DNA of 57,543 nt. It comes from Chitinophaga pinensis (GTDB lineage: Bacteria > Bacteroidota > Bacteroidia > UBA4408). Below are positions 54,972 to 57,543 of the stretch, in pieces (within the stretch, counting starts at the first letter, position 1; each line of letters opens with the position of its first letter). Both the position numbers and the translations under genes were made by a program. The notes beneath the pieces were generated by a model. That model saw nothing but the letters and a program-made list of their open reading frames with translations. It was not told the origin of the DNA and searched no databases. The stretch is from contig CAMBZU010000011.1 of NCBI GenBank assembly GCA_945872355.1, positions 1 through 57,543 of the forward strand, read 5' to 3'.

Positions 54972-56131
54972 TTCAAGTGTTTTTTTATTCTTCCAAGCGC
55001 ATCCGTTAAAATTTCTTCAGATGTTGCGAAACTCATTCGAATATATCCATCTGCTCCATCACCGAACCATTGTTTTAATCCTGGAACAATAGCCACTTTA
55101 GCTTCTTTTAAAAGAAATTCCTGTATTTCTTGACTTGATTTTTTTGTGGCTGTGATATTTGTAAAAGCAACGTAACACCCTTCGGGCGGAATACAATTAA
55201 ACCCTGGTATAGTATTGAGTTCATTCACAAGCAATGTTCGCATGGATGTAAGATGCTTCAAAAAATCGCTTAACCAATAGTCACATTTTGTTAATGCAGC
55301 AGTTGCACCTACCTGAGACAATACATTCGCTCCATGTATTGTAGAATTATGTAAAGAGGCATCTATCAATTTTGAAAAATGATTTTGGTTGTGAGCCATA
55401 ACTGCTCCAATCCGCAATCCAGCCAATCCGTATGATTTACTGAACCCCGTTATAGTAATTGTTCTATTTCTGATCTCTTGATCGATAGAAGCAATACTTG
55501 TAAATACGTTTGGATAAAAAACAATATCACTCCAAATCTCATCAGATAAAATAATCAAATTATGTTTGCAAGCTATATTTCCTAATTGAATCAATTCGTC
55601 TTTCGTGAAAACTTTACCTGTCGGATTTAATGGATTACAAAGACAAATAAGTTTAGTTTTTTTTGTGATTAAGGTTTCCATTTGTTCAAAATCCACTTTT
55701 GAGCTGCCAGGAGCTATTGCAAACGGGATAGCTACAGCGCCAACAGACTCGATAGAATAACGAAATAAAAAATCTACAGGGTCAAAGATTATTGCTTCTT
55801 CGCCTGGTAAAAGAAAAGCCTTACATGTTAAAAATATACCGAAGGCGGCACTGTCAACCGGAAACGTATAGGCAGGAGAAACAGGTACATTTCGTTTTTT
55901 CTGATAATAATTTGCAACACTTTCCTTAAAATCAGGAAGACCTTCAGGCGGTCCGTAGCAAAAATATCTGTCCTTTGTAAAAGCAGAAATTGACTCAGCT
56001 ATTTCGGGGGCACTCGGAAAATCAGGGTCCGCAGCTGTTAAAGGAATAACATCTGATGGGAAAGTTGCCCAACGCAGATTGTAAGCACGTTTTTTTAAAA
56101 GTTCTAAATTAATGGAATTGTCTGTAAACAT
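54968..56131 (-). CDS. PLP-dependent aminotransferase class I/II
   Basis: Fold-type I PLP enzyme acting on an amino acid. The Schiff-base Lys lies in ITGFSKSYGLAGLRIG, the Asp and Tyr of the cofactor pocket in ILSDEIWSDIVF, NPLNPTGKVF is present, and the carboxylate Arg is in GYIRMSFATSE. It resembles aspartate/aromatic aminotransferases and MalY/PatB-like C-S lyases; the substrate is not evident. I chose Met 56131 (MFTDNSINLELL) because the preceding codons are unlike the family. The stop codon overlaps the start of the monooxygenase-DsbA gene, so both act in one pathway or on one substrate. A -7-like element (TAAATTTG on the minus strand, 56272-56279) lies upstream. Confidence 0.9.
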   Translation of the reverse strand: MFTDNSINLELLKKRAYNLRWATFPSDVIPLTAADPDFPSAPEIAESISAFTKDRYFCYGPPEGLPDFKESVANYYQKKRNVPVSPAYTFPVDSAAFGIFLTCKAFLLPGEEAIIFDPVDFLFRYSIESVGAVAIPFAIAPGSSKVDFEQMETLITKKTKLICLCNPLNPTGKVFTKDELIQLGNIACKHNLIILSDEIWSDIVFYPNVFTSIASIDQEIRNRTITITGFSKSYGLAGLRIGAVMAHNQNHFSKLIDASLHNSTIHGANVLSQVGATAALTKCDYWLSDFLKHLTSMRTLLVNELNTIPGFNCIPPEGCYVAFTNITATKKSSQEIQEFLLKEAKVAIVPGLKQWFGDGADGYIRMSFATSEEILTDALGRIKKHLK

Positions 56132-56370
56132 AATCTCCCAGATTAGTAATAATTTTTTGCAACAACTTGTAAAGATAAAAATTTTTTTAATTGTAAGCAT
56201 GAGGCTAACGATTCGCGGCTAAAGAAAGTTGGCGATTTTGAAGCACAAACTTTCTTTTGAAAACCACATTTCAAATTTAAAATAAACTTTCATTAGGAGC
56301 ACAATAAAGCTAATTTTTTTTGCCGCTGGTATCAGTATTGCTTTTCTTCAGTGTCAAGTTTTTTATGTGT

Positions 56371-57324
56371 TTACTGTATTATTATTTTTCTAATACAAAT
56401 ATTTTTCTGTTCGTCAGTTGTGTGAACAAAATATATACCTGCTTTCATTTCTGCTTTGTCTATCACAAGCTGTCTACCTGTGAAGTTTATTGTTCCGACT
56501 TCTTCACCGAGTAAGTTAATTATTTTTATTGATGTATTTTTTTGTTCTTCTGAAAAAGTTATTGTAGCGTTAACAGAAAAAGGGTTAGGATATAAAATAA
56601 AATTAGAAAGCTTGTTATTTAATTCAGAATTAGAAACTAAAGTATTGTTCAGTTTGCCAATGTAGAAATCGGCACTGGCTCCATTTGGTGCTGAATTGGG
56701 TAAAAGAAAAGCGCCCAGATAAATTTGATAACTTTGGAAACTTCCTGTTAGATAGATATCACCTGATGCATCTATAGTAACCGCGCGTACTCCATCATTC
56801 AAATCATAACCTACGGATGTTGCCCAAAATGGAGTTCCGGTCGCATCGTATTTTATTAGAAACCCATCTCCACCGCCTGCATTGGTTAATGTGGTAGTGC
56901 CAACAATAAGACTTGATTGTTGAAACCCACCTGATAAATATATGTTTCCAAGTGCATCAATATCCACATGGTTAACATCTTCATATCCTGCTGCTCCTGC
57001 ACTTATTGCAAATAATTCATTTCCTGAAGAGTCATATTTCAAAACCAAAAAGTCGCTACCGCCTACCAAAGTTAATGTAGATGTTCCAAATACAAAAGAA
57101 GCAGAGCTATAATATCCAGCCACATAAACATTGCCACTTGCATCCGTTTTTATTGAATATGCTGATTCTGTATCAGTGCTTCCACATTTTTTTGCCCAAA
57201 CAAATGTACCTGTCGAAGTGTATTTGGCAGTAAATATATCATAAGTGGAAGTGCTTCCGCTATGATTTATGGAACTGGTTCCGAAAATAAGCTGATTGCT
57301 GCACACACCGATTAAATTGACCAC
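56371..57324 (-). pseudogene. 5'-truncated SBBP-repeat T9SS secreted protein
   Basis: Beta-propeller-like SBBP repeats (TDASGNVYVAGYY, DALGNIYLSGGF, DASGDIYLTGSF) followed by a T9SS sorting domain (YPNPFSVNATITF...GIYFVHTTDE). The frame begins with GTG inside the end repeat of an insertion element (57308-57355), and no signal peptide is left. The missing N-terminal part lies beyond the element or is lost. The 317 remaining residues are otherwise intact, so the insertion looks recent. Confidence 0.85.
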
Positions 57325-57355
57325 CTAATTCCGATTCAAATTGACCACCTAAATT
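57308..57355. repeat. Tandem end repeats of insertion element
   Basis: Two near-identical copies of about 23-25 bases, spaced head to tail, both containing AATTGACCACCTAA. They are probable transposase-binding sites. Confidence 0.75.
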
Positions 57356-57428
57356 TCTGGCGAAGATTTTCAAAGTTCTTAGTTATTTTAGCTATTATAC
57401 TAAAGTGAAATATTAATTAGACCAATAT

Positions 57429-57459
57429 TTTGTATATTGGTTTTTTTGTTTTATCTTTG
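57429..57459 (+). promoter_or_regulatory. Promoter of the insertion element
   Basis: TTTG at 57429-57432, a 19-base spacer, then an exact TATCTTTG at 57452-57459. It sits 20 bases before the start codon at 57479. This is the same geometry as the promoter at 9284-9314. Confidence 0.75.
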
Positions 57460-57478
57460 GTCTCAAATATAATTCACT

Positions 57479-57543
57479 ATGTCAAATTCATTATTTATAC
57501 CAGTAAAGGAATCAATCAAGGAGTTGCGTCTGTTGCTAAAAAC
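57479..57543 (+). CDS. Start of probable transposase gene (partial)
   Basis: The frame opens with ATG and reads SLFIPVKESIKELRLLLKN to the window edge. Only about 21 residues are visible, too few to name a family. Position after element end repeats and a promoter suggests the first transposase gene. Confidence 0.5.
   Translation, partial: MSNSLFIPVKESIKELRLLLK

Larger units (their letters stand above)
57308..57543 (+). mobile_element. Left end of an insertion element (partial)
   Basis: Two direct repeats, CCGATTAAATTGACCACCTA (57308-57327) and CCGATTCAAATTGACCACCT (57331-57350), form the end. Multiple end repeats of this kind are typical of the IS21 family. They are followed by a promoter and the start of an open reading frame. 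The element continues beyond the window, so its family and right end cannot be confirmed. Confidence 0.7.

Overview
The window is AT-rich chromosomal DNA from a member of the Bacteroidota, probably from the Sphingobacteriales/Chitinophagales side. Four things support this. Five genes or gene remnants encode type IX secretion (T9SS) C-terminal sorting domains. Promoters fit the Bacteroidetes form TTTG-N19-TAnnTTTG. Several proteins have the lineage's typical layout: a long PurF, an Mrp without CxxC, FtsZ with a long linker and a late RPNNSFLHD-like tail, and an FtsL-like protein. Shine-Dalgarno sites are weak. No rRNA, tRNA or CRISPR was seen.

Region 1 (1-12020) is mostly housekeeping: a repeat-bearing leader, an M1 aminopeptidase lipoprotein and Mrp; a convergent CDF transporter; a beta-CASP metallo-hydrolase; radA with a DUF3109 gene; a small predicted envelope protein; an acyl-CoA dehydrogenase with a near-perfect promoter; and anmK, preceded by a short-period repeat array whose motif also occurs inside an extra segment of the anmK reading frame. 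Region 2 (12073-27967) holds large secreted T9SS cargo: an FG-GAP/ASPIC-UnbV protein, a vanadium-haloperoxidase-like protein with Ig-like repeats, a small secreted protein and a 2612-residue GEVED/PKD protein followed by two hairpins. Region 3 (27985-29335) is a tandem array of roughly 124-bp imperfectly palindromic units with a GIY-YIG nuclease gene in its middle. Region 4 holds purF and a divergent secreted hypothetical gene.

Region 5 (32890-49190) is a complete dcw cell-wall/division operon: mraZ-rsmH-ftsL-ftsI-murE-mraY-murD-(murD C-domain paralogue)-ftsW-murG-murC-ftsQ-ftsA-ftsZ. It starts with a textbook MraZ operator (three TGGNA boxes at 10-nt spacing) and ends at a strong terminator. 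Genes abut or overlap by a few bases, and four use TTG or GTG starts. The odd member is a 190-residue stand-alone copy of the MurD C-terminal domain that has lost key basic residues.

Region 6 (49372-57543) is accessory and rearranged: an acyltransferase, a T9SS remnant, a truncated HTH gene, a cytochrome c lipoprotein, a DsbA/SpxH-like lipoprotein with CSSC, and convergent to it a two-gene unit encoding a PLP aminotransferase and a fusion of an FAD monooxygenase to a second DsbA/SpxH-like domain with CSAS. The right edge is a T9SS gene cut by the end of an insertion element, whose first gene begins just before the window ends. The most novel candidates are the monooxygenase-DsbA fusion locus, the MurD C-domain paralogue, the GIY-YIG gene inside its repeat array, and the repeat-derived segment in AnmK.
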